Of a stretch of 64,000 nt of DNA, positions 11,901-23,400 are shown in pieces. How positions within the stretch are numbered: the stretch's first letter is position 1; every line of letters starts with the position of its first letter. The position numbers and the translations under genes are program-made. Source of the DNA: Micromussa lordhowensis (taxonomy: Eukaryota > Cnidaria > Anthozoa > Scleractinia > Lobophylliidae); the NCBI GenBank assembly GCA_964020085.1, contig OZ026600.1:21799798-21863797 (forward strand), read 5' to 3'. The notes below the pieces were generated by a model that ran no database searches, was not told where the DNA came from, and was given only the letters and a program-made list of their open reading frames with translations.

Positions 11901-14900
11901 ATTATAATAACGACAAAACAACAGACACACAACAAAAGATAGAGGTAACCAAGTGTAAAACACTATAACATGGACTTTTTCTGTCACTTCTAAAATAGGA
12001 ATAACCAAACACAAAGGGCATGAAAGATCATTGTTTCAAGGAAGGACTGTCACATCATTATCAGGCAGCAGTCAGCTTATGACTGCCAACTATGGGGAAG
12101 ATGACTTAGTGGTAAATGACAAAGGATAACACCTAATGGAAGCCATCTTGAAATATTTGACTGCCTAGCCTCTTGCAGCTAGCTCAAAACATGACAGCAT
12201 CCCTTTTAATAGCTTGTTGTTTAAATTTATCATCAGTGAAAATGTTTTGTTCATTCTGTCAGGGTAACCTATTGAAGAGGTCACCCCTAGAAGAATTCCA
12301 TGTAACATCCAAGGATGAAATGACCCGTGGGATTGCAAATACCTCTACAGTTGTTGGTTCACAGGAAAGAAACAAAACTAGTCAGGAGACAAGTAAAATT
12401 CTGATTCTAAGCAACTCTTAAATTTTGCCTGCCCAGGACATTTCCCCACTTGATCAGTCTTTCAGTGGACGACAGAAGATGCCATTGGACAAGTGAGCAG
12501 AGAATGTAACTTGTCTGAAAAGAAGATTTACTTGTCTGGGATAACTAGACTGTTGCTGTCTCGAGTTTTGGAAATTACAACCACTTTGAGACAACTGACA
12601 CACTGAACTAAATTGGCAACCATCCAGAAACATTGACAAGACAACAGAGTTAAGCAAAGAGCTACAAGGCTGCACACAAGGAAAAACTGGAGAAGAGCAC
12701 AGTTAAGTAGAGAGAATAAATGAAACGTCGAAGACATGTACATTACAAAAAGTACTAAAGAGAACTCAGAGAGCTTGTTAGGCAATCGCATAAATGAGTG
12801 CAAAGTAAAATTCACTTCCACAACAATATGGATTGACTGATCAATCAATGACAAAAGTTACACCAGACCTGGAACTTGCAAAGGATTTGATGGTAGCTCT
12901 GGCACTGAGCGATCGCCAGGCTTAGCACCCAGAATTCCAGGTCCCTGATTAGAAGGGCCTCTGTTGCCTTGTGACCGATTATCATTGTTGCGATACCGGT
13001 CCCTGCTCTGATTACGATTTCTATCGTTTCTGCTATTGCCTCTGTCAGACCTGGAGTTGTTCAGGTGTCCCAATGGGTAACTGACAAGATTTGACTGGCT
13101 TCCCCGTCGCTGATCATCTAGATATGAGGAGTATGAAGGCTGTATATAAAGTGACAAAATAGAGGCAAGAATGGTGTCAGTAAAAAAGCACTATTTATTG
13201 CCATTTTCCTTTCTGATGAAGAAAGAAGCAAAACCATAAGCATCATGTAAAATTCTGCATTTAAAAACATGACAAGTCAGACTTGGTCCCATAAAAGTAC
13301 ATGCACATACAAAACACATCCACAAAATCCTTCATGGTGTAAAGAATATAAATATATATGTTGTCGCCATAATTGGGTTTTGTTGCAGTGTGAGCAACAG
13401 TTTATCTTCTAAATTAATGGTTCACTTACATCTACTCGTCTGGGAGAAAAAATGCTAGAAGCTTTCAAGAAATGCATCTCAGGATTTGGAAACATGAAGG
13501 CACACACACGGTCTACAGTCTTTGGCTTGGTACAACAAATTTCATTGAAATCCAGATAAGACGACTGAAAGAGGAGCTACTCAAACCAAAACTAAGAGCT
13601 TCTGACTTGAAACCAAGCCAATAACACATGACAATCCCAACATACATATGAATCTATGATAAACCTCCAGTGCCAGGTGTTTTACAAGTTGTAATATATT
13701 CCATGGCACAGTTTAATCATTGAGATGCACTATCTTGTATATCAAAGTAATAAAAAATTATGACAACCTTTCCATCCTTATGTAGCATGATAATACATTT
13801 GCACTTTTGAAACATATGGGATTTATGCAGACAACCAGTGGAGAGTTATATGTTATTCAGTGACCTACAGGTAAAAGACAATATCCATGGACAGAATGTG
13901 TACGGCAAATTTAATTTACCCACTTTGATAACTCTACCAAGTCATAACATTTCTCAAGAAATGAGAAACTCTGCAGACACGTGTACAGTATATTAAATGT
14001 TCAGTTGCCGTGTTTTTAACTTCCATTTTTAAGCATTTGTGACAACGTCATGGAATAGTGACAGCTGTAAATAGAAAGAGGATTAGTTTCTAAACAAACT
14101 GTTGAGTTGAACTGCTGATCAAGGACTCAAAACAGTTTGTAGTTTCAAGGAGGCTATTTTTTTAAGCAGTATTTAGCCTTATCAGAGCTAGACGGAAAAC
14201 TTTTGGCAGAAACAAGACATGCCTGCTCAAATTTATGTAACAAGAAAGAATGCCTGAAAGGTTTGACTCAGTAAAGATCGACCTATTGAGGTCAGTGGAC
14301 CCATTGAATATACAAATGTAGAACTGCAAACGTTCCAAAAAGTGGTATAGACACGACTTGTATAGTTTTTCAACTGAAGTCCAATTATCAGATTCCTTTA
14401 AAGCAAGGAAGAGCCTTTACAACAGCACTGAGTGCAATAAGCTTGTGTCAACTTCTTGAATACTATTCCCTGGAACAGTATATTGCAGCTGTGTCACAAC
14501 TTTTTAGATATCTCTGGAACTCAGAGAGGACGGTTTGAAGAGAACCGATGAACTATTAAGCTTAGCTTATATGATCGTTGAGTTTTACTATGCCAGGTGT
14601 AGCAAAAAATCAACATGACTAATATGCAATACATTTACGAACTCTTTTGCATCTCCTAGTTGACCAAAGAAACATTCAAGATTAACATCTCCTGCAAGCC
14701 AAAGAGCGTTGTCTCCGAGGATATTGAAAAATACATACAAAGAAAGTGAAATAAAGCTTAAGCTTTAGCAGAAAGCGTGTAATTCTCGGTTCAAAAGGTC
14801 TTTTAGAGCGTGAAGTTAGACAAGTATTTTCCCGTAACACGTGCTTTCGGATTAATTAAGACTTAACTTTATACTACCCATTTCACATTTGCTTTCCCCG

Positions 14901-15166
14901 CAATTAAAACAGATAGAGCTTACTTCTGGTGAAAACCTGTCGCGGGAAGATCTTCCTCTCGAACCACCACTGTCTCGTCGAAAGTCGTCGTCTCGCCTTG
15001 AGTCTCGATCACGGTCTCTGTTAAAGCGTCTGTCATCGTAATCCAGTCGATCGCGTCTTTGGTTAGAATTTGACAGTCCATGCTGGAAGTTGGAAAAAGC
15101 CTCCGAAAGTGAGGGGATGTTCAGAGGATACCTTCCCAAGCCTGACATGTTCAAATTTGCAATCAA
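2957..15166 (-). CDS. matrin-type zinc-finger nuclear protein (CIZ1/ZNF638/matrin-3-like), ten exons
   Basis: Coding exons in transcript order: 15166-14924, 13139-12869, 9395-8892, 8676-8456, 8289-8191, 6718-6457, 6012-5894, 5109-4921, 4227-3964, 3397-2957. They total 2,613 nt, giving 870 residues, with every splice phase matching. Residues 1-171 are rich in Arg, Asp, Ser and Asn. About 172-340 holds a Gln/Ala-rich tract (QLAQQQQQLM, then AQANANAQAQVQAQARAK) and a Gly/Asn/Gln-rich segment. Two fingers fit the matrin/U1C spacing C-x2-C-x12-H-x5-H: C402, C405, H418, H424 (split over an intron) and C546, C549, H562, H568. Acidic regions follow, then an RG-rich basic patch (GRGRGRGS) and the tail EGFEVIDEIGDGED. 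This class of finger binds RNA or DNA and occurs in nuclear-matrix and splicing-linked proteins. I cannot choose between CIZ1-, ZNF638- and matrin-3-like orthology. A second ATG seven codons in is an alternative start. The intron between 4921 and 4227, the long introns at 9,396-12,868 and 13,140-14,923, and the others show no further coding sequence that I can support. Confidence 0.75.
5186..5556. repeat. C/G-rich-ended repeat (GGGGGTACTCCC family)
   Basis: One end carries CCCCTGGGGGTACTCCCC and the other GGGAGTTTCCCCCC, with internal CATACCTTTTA and TATACCTTTTT motifs. A stretch resembling AAATCACAGATTTTGGTCT is shared, in the opposite orientation, with the repeat near 54.5 kb. No coding capacity. 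It lies in the intron between the exons at 5894-6012 and 4921-5109 of the zinc-finger gene. Confidence 0.45.
7013..7196. repeat. long hairpin with a hammerhead-ribozyme-like core
   Basis: Arms of about 78 bp (7013-7090 and 7119-7196) are nearly perfect inverted repeats. The loop, read on the minus strand, is CCATCCAACGAAGGGC followed by TAATGCTCGAAACGTC. It resembles a hammerhead core (CUGANGA, stem II, GAAA, with a GUC before the presumed cleavage point). The first block is CCAACGA instead of CTGACGA, so activity is doubtful. Hammerheads of this general kind are known from Penelope-like elements and retrozymes. It lies in an intron of the zinc-finger gene. Confidence 0.5.
7269..7731. mobile_element. 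non-autonomous TIR element, copy A
   Basis: The ends pair as TTTAAGGCGGGGGTAAACG (7283) with the reverse complement ending near 7711. Outside these, TATAGACTCCGGTGTTTAA (7270) and its counterpart near 7709-7729 extend the inverted repeat to about 45 bp. The interior is non-coding and is matched closely, in the same orientation, at 48,893-49,308. Two diverged copies in one window indicate a moderately repeated family. Confidence 0.65.
7707..8102 (+). mobile_element. adjoining TIR element B with a promoter-like core and first-exon-like ORF
   Basis: The left end TTAAACACGGAGCGAGCC (7708) and right end GGCTCGCTCCGTGTTTAA (8083) are perfect inverted repeats of about 24 bp, and the left one is shared with element A. 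Inside on the plus strand are an inverted CCAAT box (ATTGG at 7783), an octamer ATTTGCAT (7821-7828) and an ATG at 7913 opening MASTDEEFRQ. The short frame runs directly into a splice-donor-like CAG|GTATCG at 7942. The unit looks like the 5' end of a transcription unit inside a transposon; whether it belongs to a transposase or a captured host gene cannot be told. Confidence 0.5.
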
Positions 15167-17429
15167 GAAAAACCACTGCTGATAAAATGGCGAGCGAACA
15201 CGTTCTCCAGCGCGAAGGGCTCCATCCGGGAGTTTCGACTTCTCGTGAAAGATCCCGGATATACAGTGGACTGGACTTCAGACGAGGGTGCCGGATCTTC
15301 AGCGACGCATGAATGGGTTAAGCAAGGAGAGAGGGGGCGTCTCTAGACAAAACTTTGGCTTCTGCGCTCATAAAATAACTAGTTGGTAGAGGAACCCAAA
15401 GCCATTCCCTCTTTCGTCAAAGAAAAATATTAAAAATGAGCGAGCATCGATGAGAATTGACTTTACCAAATGCATATGTGGCAGGGGACCTCAAACGAAA
15501 ATGTTAAGATTGGAAGATTCCAATATGTAAAGGTCGGGTATGCTCGTCGTCTTGCTTAGGGGTATAAATGAAAGACAAAACACAAACACCACGACAAAAC
15601 GCCGCTATTTTTTAGCTGTCAAAGTATCTTTTAGGGCGCACACAAAGAAAATATAATAAATAAAAGCTCTTATTTTCGTTCTTTAGCCTCGATATCCGCA
15701 GGTCTCTCGTGCCCGGTGCACTAGCGCGGGCTCTCTTCCTGAACAGCGGCCGGTTATCGAGCCTGGGATCTTGATGAGGTCAAATAAAGTTCTAGCCACG
15801 CCCAGATTTGTGTGAGGAGAAATAAAGGGAAATACCACTCTTCAAATCAGCTAGCACCAGAGGACTTTTTACTCTAGCAGAGTTAAAATTTGTAACTTGC
15901 CGCGCAGTTCCCTTAAAGTTATTAATTCAACGCCCGTTTTTAAGTATAGTCTCTTCTTAAAAACATTTTATAGATTATAAACGATTTTCCTTTCAATTGG
16001 CGATATATTGCCGCAATTGATTAGTAGTTTATTGCTGTAATTTAAATTAGCAGGTGTTGTCAGTGAACCACCCCTTTGGGGAAAGCTGGGGGGGGGGGAG
16101 TCAATGAAGGATGTATGTATTGTTGATAGTTTTAAATAAGTCACGTTAGTGAAAGAATAGCTTTTTCCTTAGTAAGTCTCTTTAGAAGTGAGCTGTTTTG
16201 AGAAGCTTGGCGGAAATGAAAGGTATTTACGTGATCTTTCTAAAAATGTCGATGGCTGAAATCTTGCAAAACGGTCAATTTTGGGATACCTTTCCTAGTC
16301 GACAGCGAGAGGCTCATTCGGCACTCTCCTTTCCTGTGCAATCGTCTTTAAGTGCCATACGCTAGTGCATAATTATGGCTTAGAAAGAAGTGCGTACGAT
16401 TGGGAACCCAGAAACATTGACACATCTTGATCAGGATAAAAGTAAGAACAAATGTACGTACCCTACCCCTGAAAGTGCTCGTGATGGTTATGGGTGGGGA
16501 CGTGCGTTAACGCTATTTGAGTTTAAACCAGTTCACAAACAGGCACGATGTTTTTGATTGGTAAGGGAAGAGAAAGATCCACCTTATTGTTTACGTGAAA
16601 GATTTATTGGTCAAATATCAGAAAATCTAGCCTCTATGACAAGCAAGGGACACTTGAGGGCTCCCACAGCTAAGCAAGTACGTCAGTAGCAAGCCTATTT
16701 CGGCTTTCAGTGATTTTATAAAAAGCTCTTCATGACAGACTTTTAACAACAACTTCTTCATTAATTGGTAATTCAGACCTTCAGCTTATAAATTACTTAA
16801 CTCGGTCAGCCGCGTCTTCTGACGTGTTTAAAAAAACTTTAAAACAATTCCTCGTATGTGCTATTACAAGAAGTCATTTTCTACTCGAATTTGATATCTA
16901 AAATATATGTCTTGCTTTACACAATAAGGCATTGAACGCAACCAAGAAAAGATCTCACTTGTGGTAGCTCAGTCTACGGCAATTTCCAAGTCGAACTCTA
17001 TAAATCCAACCTTTATTTCATACTGACAAGTCTTGAAAAGTCTCTCGTCCCGTGTAATTTTCGGCGAAATCCGAGCCGAAAACTTCTAAATAGTCATCAG
17101 TATGGAATTTTTCGTTTCTAGTCCCTCTCATACTGGATGTGAAAAAGCGCGGGACGAAAGACGTTCATTTCCTTGCCAAGGGTCTCGTCGATGAAACTTT
17201 TATTGAACTACAATCCATAAAACAAGGACAAGGAAGCAAGCATCACATGTCTTATCATCCAAAATGCATCACAAATTGTCATATCTATTTCAAAATTGTC
17301 AGCTAATCTATTTCAGCATTGCCTAAGCGCTGTAGACCATTGAATACGTAAGTGCCCGGCTATTCACAGCCTTTATGGACTAGGGCGAATGGATTGTCTA
17401 GTGCGTTGGTAGATTTAAAAATCCTTATA
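15167..17429. other. intergenic region, including the upstream region of the zinc-finger gene
   Basis: No exon-like coding sequence was found between the start of the zinc-finger gene (15,166, minus) and the stop of the L3MBTL-type gene (17,430, minus). The first few hundred bases above 15,166 are the likely promoter and 5' UTR region but carry no TATA box that I would call. There is a run of G residues near 16,090. The poly(A) signal of the upstream gene lies at 17,199-17,204. Confidence 0.4.
17199..17204 (-). promoter_or_regulatory. candidate polyadenylation signal of the L3MBTL-type gene
   Basis: AATAAA on the minus strand, about 230 bases beyond the TGA at 17,430-17,432. It is the first canonical hexamer that I noticed downstream of the stop, so it gives a short 3' UTR. 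Position and sequence only; no transcript evidence. Confidence 0.4.
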
Positions 17430-20400
17430 TCAAAACTTTGGGATGGTGTTGTAGATCTTCAGAGCAGGCCCCAGCTTGATCTTGAGAATGTTAACGATGT
17501 CGCTCTGGTTAAGTAGGAGGAAAGCTTCTCCATCAATTTGCTGCAAGAAAGCAGAAAAAAATGTTTTGTGTCATATATCAATTCATTCATTTTATCGGAC
17601 CGAATTCTCCTTTTCTTCTTGACCCAGTTTGGCGTATGGTAAGTAGATAATATGCCTACGAGAGTGTTTTATACTGAGATAATACTCAAAGATTTCCTTT
17701 GTTCCTTAGCAAGTTACCCCTAAAAGCGTATTCATTCTTTCCTTTCTGTCCGTCTAGATAATTTACTATTGTTGTTTCTTTGAGTATCACTTTTGTCCTC
17801 TTCTGTCTTGTTCGTCCTAGGGTAACCAACTGAATTAATCGTATTCTTGTGTGAATTTGTGGCAGAAGGAAAATATCATGGAATAAAGAGACCGTGTAAA
17901 TTCTCACCTGATCAATAAAAATTTTGGCTTGGTCCGCACAACCAAGAAAGCGCACGTGACTAGCTACGTCATCGACATTCCATGACAGGATTCGCTGTCG
18001 TTCACTCGACACTGCGCCATTGTTATTGTGGTTGATAGAAGTCTTCAGTTCGCTTAGAAATGCTGACGGAAATCCACTGCCGAGAGGCCATGGGAACGAG
18101 AATGGAGAAACGTGTTGAATAGCTTTGTCTGCGACTAAAATGAAATAATTTAAAGCTGATTTAATTTTATTTTCCATCTCTGTGTTCAAAATATTAAATA
18201 ATCTCCTTAATGGTTGTTATACATTTCTTTTCACGATAGTGCTGAGAAATGGATTACGTAGTTGTTGTTTTTTTAGGGGGAGTGGGGGATAATCGTTAGT
18301 GTCTTAGAACAAAAGTGTGAAAACGTACAAAACATTCCTGAAAGAAAGTTTATCTTTTTTGATCGGCGTTCATGCATGGATGGCCTCAGCGTGATGGAAG
18401 GAGAAATCACAAAATCTGATGATTACAGCATTTACGATTCTCCCATTGGGTTGAAAGATCATGAACTTTTTGTAATGAAAGTGTGAGCCACCCCGTATTC
18501 ATAACACTTTGTGCAGTGTCGCCAACACAAACAAGCATTCTCGAAACAACTCCGTAACTGATTGTTTTCTTTAACCTCATTACCTGTTGGTTTAAAAATG
18601 TGTGGGTTTTGTAATCAGGAATAAGTTGTTGATCGTACAAATGTTTCCAAAGTTCCCACATTTTTCTATTCACAAATGTGTAGAAAATATCTAACGCCTT
18701 ATTTTTGCAATTTTTTAAAGAAAAGTTTCAATTTACCCCTGTGTCTGGAACTGTCAGGCTTTTCTTCTTTGATGCTGACTCGCCTGAAAAAGAACAGCAA
18801 CGTCACATAAACAGCAATTCAATTAATAACCAAAAATATTTGGATCTTTAAATTAGCAGCGATTTGGAAAGGTAATATTTAGACCGTTGGCTTTCTCGCA
18901 GTACGCATGCGCCTTCCCAGGGCTAACAATCGATTCAAAGATTTCCCTTCTGTCTCGAGTTATTCAATTAAAAACAAAACGCCAGTAGATGCATTTGTAT
19001 TTGGAAATTTAGAAGCCCTATCAACGAGAATGAAAGCAAAATTCAGATAATTAAGGGTTCAGCTTGATCATAAAAAAGTACCAATCCGATTGCCTTTAAT
19101 AGAACATCCCATACAATTTCCAGTTAATATAAACTGAAACAAAAACCATATTGCAACATATATTAACTACTTATTAACCGAGAGTGAGGTCTTTACGGGA
19201 AAATCTCGGACCGAGACCTTACCGTATTGACCGAGCGATAGCGAGGTCAATACGGCAAGGCCGAGGTTTGAAATTTTCCCGTAAAGACCGAACGTTCGAG
19301 GTTAATAAGTTGTTTATTATATGGCTTTTTGCTTGGCCTTTGCAGGCTCGTAATCGGCCCGTGGGCATTACGGGAGAATAATGCCCTAGTATTGGCCAAT
19401 CAGAGCACGCATTAGATCGGCTACAAACCCAAGTCATATAATAAGCTGCTGTAATCATTTAGCTGAAATATCCAATGGCAATGCTGCTCTCAGCCAATCA
19501 GATTTCAGCATTTCTTCAGTTACGAAGATAAACAAAATCAACAGAGAAAGTGAATTAGTGTTCTAAGAATCTTAAGTCGTTGATAAAGTGGTAAATTTGT
19601 CGACCCGTTAGTTTTCAGCGGAACACTTTCCTTACCTGGCGGTGCTGCGTGTCCCAATGATGCCGGACTCTGTGCTGCTGGCGGAGAAACTCTTGTTTGT
19701 GGGACTGTAGAGTGAGGCACTTTTCTTTGAAGTGGGAGATTTTGCCAAATGCTTGACTCTAGGACAACCTGACAATCTGTGGAAAGAGAAAAACAAGGGG
19801 GGGGGGGGAGATATTTCAGTTACTTGGGGGTCGAACATGAAAGCTTTCAACAGTTGCTGGAATTGTAATTGAAACTGAAATTTTCCGTTTTGAGGTTCCC
19901 TTAGCTTAGTACGGAAGTTTTCTTATTTACATAACCAAAAAAAGAAACGCAATTCATTTATTATACCGTAATTTTCTTCAAATGAAGTTTGCTTCTTACT
20001 TTTCTCACATTTTCCACACAGGGGAGCTACACCTTGATCCTATTCAAATATTGAAGTAATTATGGTTTAATGGCCAACTGCTGTAGACTGTCTTGAGAAC
20101 TGAAGGGAAAAATCCGGAACAACTTCCCAACAAACCTGAGCTCTGAATAAACGGAGTGATAAAATACTCATTGACTGAGTTAGGTTGGGCTGTAGAGAGA
20201 ACTATTTATAGATCGCCTTCTCATTCATTGGCTCTTGGCCATTCTACGCGGACTTCGAACCAAATACGGCTTCCCATTCGGCTCTTCTACGCAATCAAGA
20301 ACCTTATGAACGGCACGTTTTGAAGCAAACAACAATAGCACATTCATTGCTTTGAGGGGTTTTGGTTATTACTTCACTCGAAACAGCTGTTATTGAGTAG

Positions 20401-23400
20401 ACTACCTTGAAGTCGACAGTGTTAGTTTACATCAGCCATTCAAAAAGCATGGACAGTAACTGTACATACGTGTAATGTGTCTTCCATTGCCCACTCACGT
20501 GACCGGACCCGTCACAGCCCGGTGTTGGGCAAGTTCCATCTCCTTGGGTAGAAGTAATTTCTTCTACAATAAAAAGTACTGAACGTCAGACGATAATTTG
20601 CTTTATAATGTTCTGTTAGTTCTTTTCTCCAAGAGCTGAGACAGATTTTTACCAAACGATATACAGTGTAATGCCGCCATAACGAATATGCTCGTTTCCA
20701 AAATGGTCATTTGTTACAGCCAATATTAAACCCAAAAAGCAAATTTTCGACAATTTTAACTCTTCTCATCATTATATCCAGCTGATATCCCATTAGAAAA
20801 AGAAAAAGCTAGCCCAAGAAAACGTCATCACAATCCCATCAATCTCTACTTTAGCTGGAAAAACAACAGTTGTCTTTGAAGATGTCTCTACACACATCCA
20901 CTATGTAATGAGTTTCAACTTTCAGACTGAAAAAGTGTTTTCTGCAAATTCGATATTATAAATCAGGGCTCCTTTGTTCCGACCGGCCAAGCGAAATCTA
21001 AACAACAAACCAGTTAGATTTGGGATGAACGTTAAAACTACGGAGAATTAAAACTAACATTCTCACCCAATTTGACAGTTGTGACGTCATCCTGACGTCA
21101 TAAGGATACGCCATCTCATAATTTAGCAACTCTTCTCGTAAAACTCCCGTGAATTTGACAGTTTTGTGGTAGAATGCCAATTGGAAAACATCCTGATTTT
21201 TCAATTCGTCGGTCAATAAGCAGTATAATAATAGCATATTACCTTTTATAGCTTTCACAACTGCTAACTTCTGCTTGGAGGCATAAGACCAATCCGATTC
21301 CTCTGTCATAGAGTTGTTGGAAAGTCGGTCTACAAGACACGAATCTTTATTCAAGTTCTGCAGCGAGTAAGGACAACCAAACGTGCTGTGATGGGTCGAG
21401 TACTTGGCTCCCTTCACGTGACCAATGCCCTTACATCCGGGAGTTGGACAGGCGGCACTCGAGATTTTTTCGCGCGTAGCTGAGATGTAAGAAAACGCTT
21501 GTATGAGTAATTAGAGTGATTCTGGTCAGCGACGAGTGGAATCGAGAGTAAATCAATTCTGCGAAGGTTTTATTATTACATTTGGTGGGAAACTGACTTC
21601 ACTGTTGGAGAACTGCTATTCAATACTTGAAGCTGTGATATTTTTAAATCAGGGAATGCCTACTCAAAGATTTGTATATCGTCGGCAAGTTCGTAAAATG
21701 TCATCAAGAATGGCCAGGCAAGACATCCCCATTCGCTAATGAGCGCAGGGTAAAATTCTCATTTGTCTAGCCCTGGTCTCCAGTGCAGGACAATGCACTA
21801 ATCGGCCTCACGATTTCACATAATTCATACATTTTCTCTTGGTTCTTCGGTAATCTTCGGAAATTTTCGGAAAATGTTCGGAAACGTTTGTCTGGACAAT
21901 TTTTGGAGAATCTTCGGAAATCTTCGGAAAGTGTTCCGATATCTTTGGAAAATCGTAAAAAGATAAAATTCATATCCACGTGCGGGCATGTAATATCCTC
22001 TATATAAACACTTCGTCAGAGGTAAACCCTTCGAGATCACCCGTTATAAAGACACGTTAGCGATACGACACTTACTGAGAGGGGTCTCGAGGGGATGACC
22101 TGTCTTCTCACACCACCCTACAGGGTATAGGTCCAAAGAGTCAGCCTCAAACCAGTCGTCATAGATGTCATCCCATCCGTCAAAATGAATCCGTAATCGG
22201 TATTCGTTCACTTCAGCCAAGGTAGCAGCGCGTACCAGGGAAGGGTTCCTCTTGTCAACTGCTTCAAGCTTCTGGTTCACTTTGAAACCTGGCGGTGTCC
22301 GCTAACATGAAGAAAACAGAGGAGCGGACAACTTAGCAAAATATAACATCATAGGTGAAATGGATGAAGAAGAGTTCTCAAGGGAACTCAAAAAATTCAT
22401 TTTCTGGGTACTTCATTTATTTCACTTTATACAAGTCACCATTTCACTCATCACCCCAGGTGAAACTCACTCGATACAAAACGAACCAGGATCACCGCAC
22501 TACATTTATTAGCTTTTTCTTTTATGTCCCATTTTCTGCTTTTTACAACACTTATGGAGCTTTCAGCTTTAAATTAGGCATTAATAACAACTAGCTCATC
22601 GACTGTGAAAACCGGCCGTTTATTGCGTCATTTTGAATGGTATGGTCTGTGTAGACATTTGATAACATTGTGGACAAAGTGATGAAAACCTTTGTTATGC
22701 TTACCGATTTAAAGAGATTAGAAGGTGCAGCAATAGTTCCAGTAGATCTCAAGTACTCTTCCCAACGGAAAGTGTGAAATTCGTCATCTAAAGGGGATTT
22801 AAAAAAGATACCATTAATAAGCAAAGGTCGCTTTACTCGATAATATTTTCTGATGAAATATTACACGACTTTTTATCTGTCGTTTTCATTATAGCGATGG
22901 TGATGATCATCGGGTACTTACGTGTCTTCGTACGCGTATGATGCTCGCTTCTACTAATACCTCAAGTTCCCTTTGTTTGTCACACAGCGCTTCGTCACAA
23001 ACGTCGGGGAAGAAAGATTGCGTGACAACAAAGGACGTATTACTTTACTTTCTGATCTAAGTACGACTGTTAACTGCTGATGACGATAATACCCATGTAG
23101 CTACTTATGCGTACAAATGTATGCTTGTAGTCACAACAAGAGATGATCTAATCGCTTGGTAATAATTAAAACCGCACATTTTACTATATATCTGTCTTGT
23201 AACGGAGCACTCCCTTAATTTGTCACACAATTTCTCGTCACCAATGTCGGAAATCGGGAAGAGGTAAGATTTGGTGACAAGCCAAAAGAGAGTTTGTATG
23301 TTGCGTTACTAGCCGTTTCTTTTCTTACCGTTAGGTGGGTTGAGATTCCTGTTATTTTCCCTACACCACCCTACAGGACGAATGTAAGGACAGTCATCCC

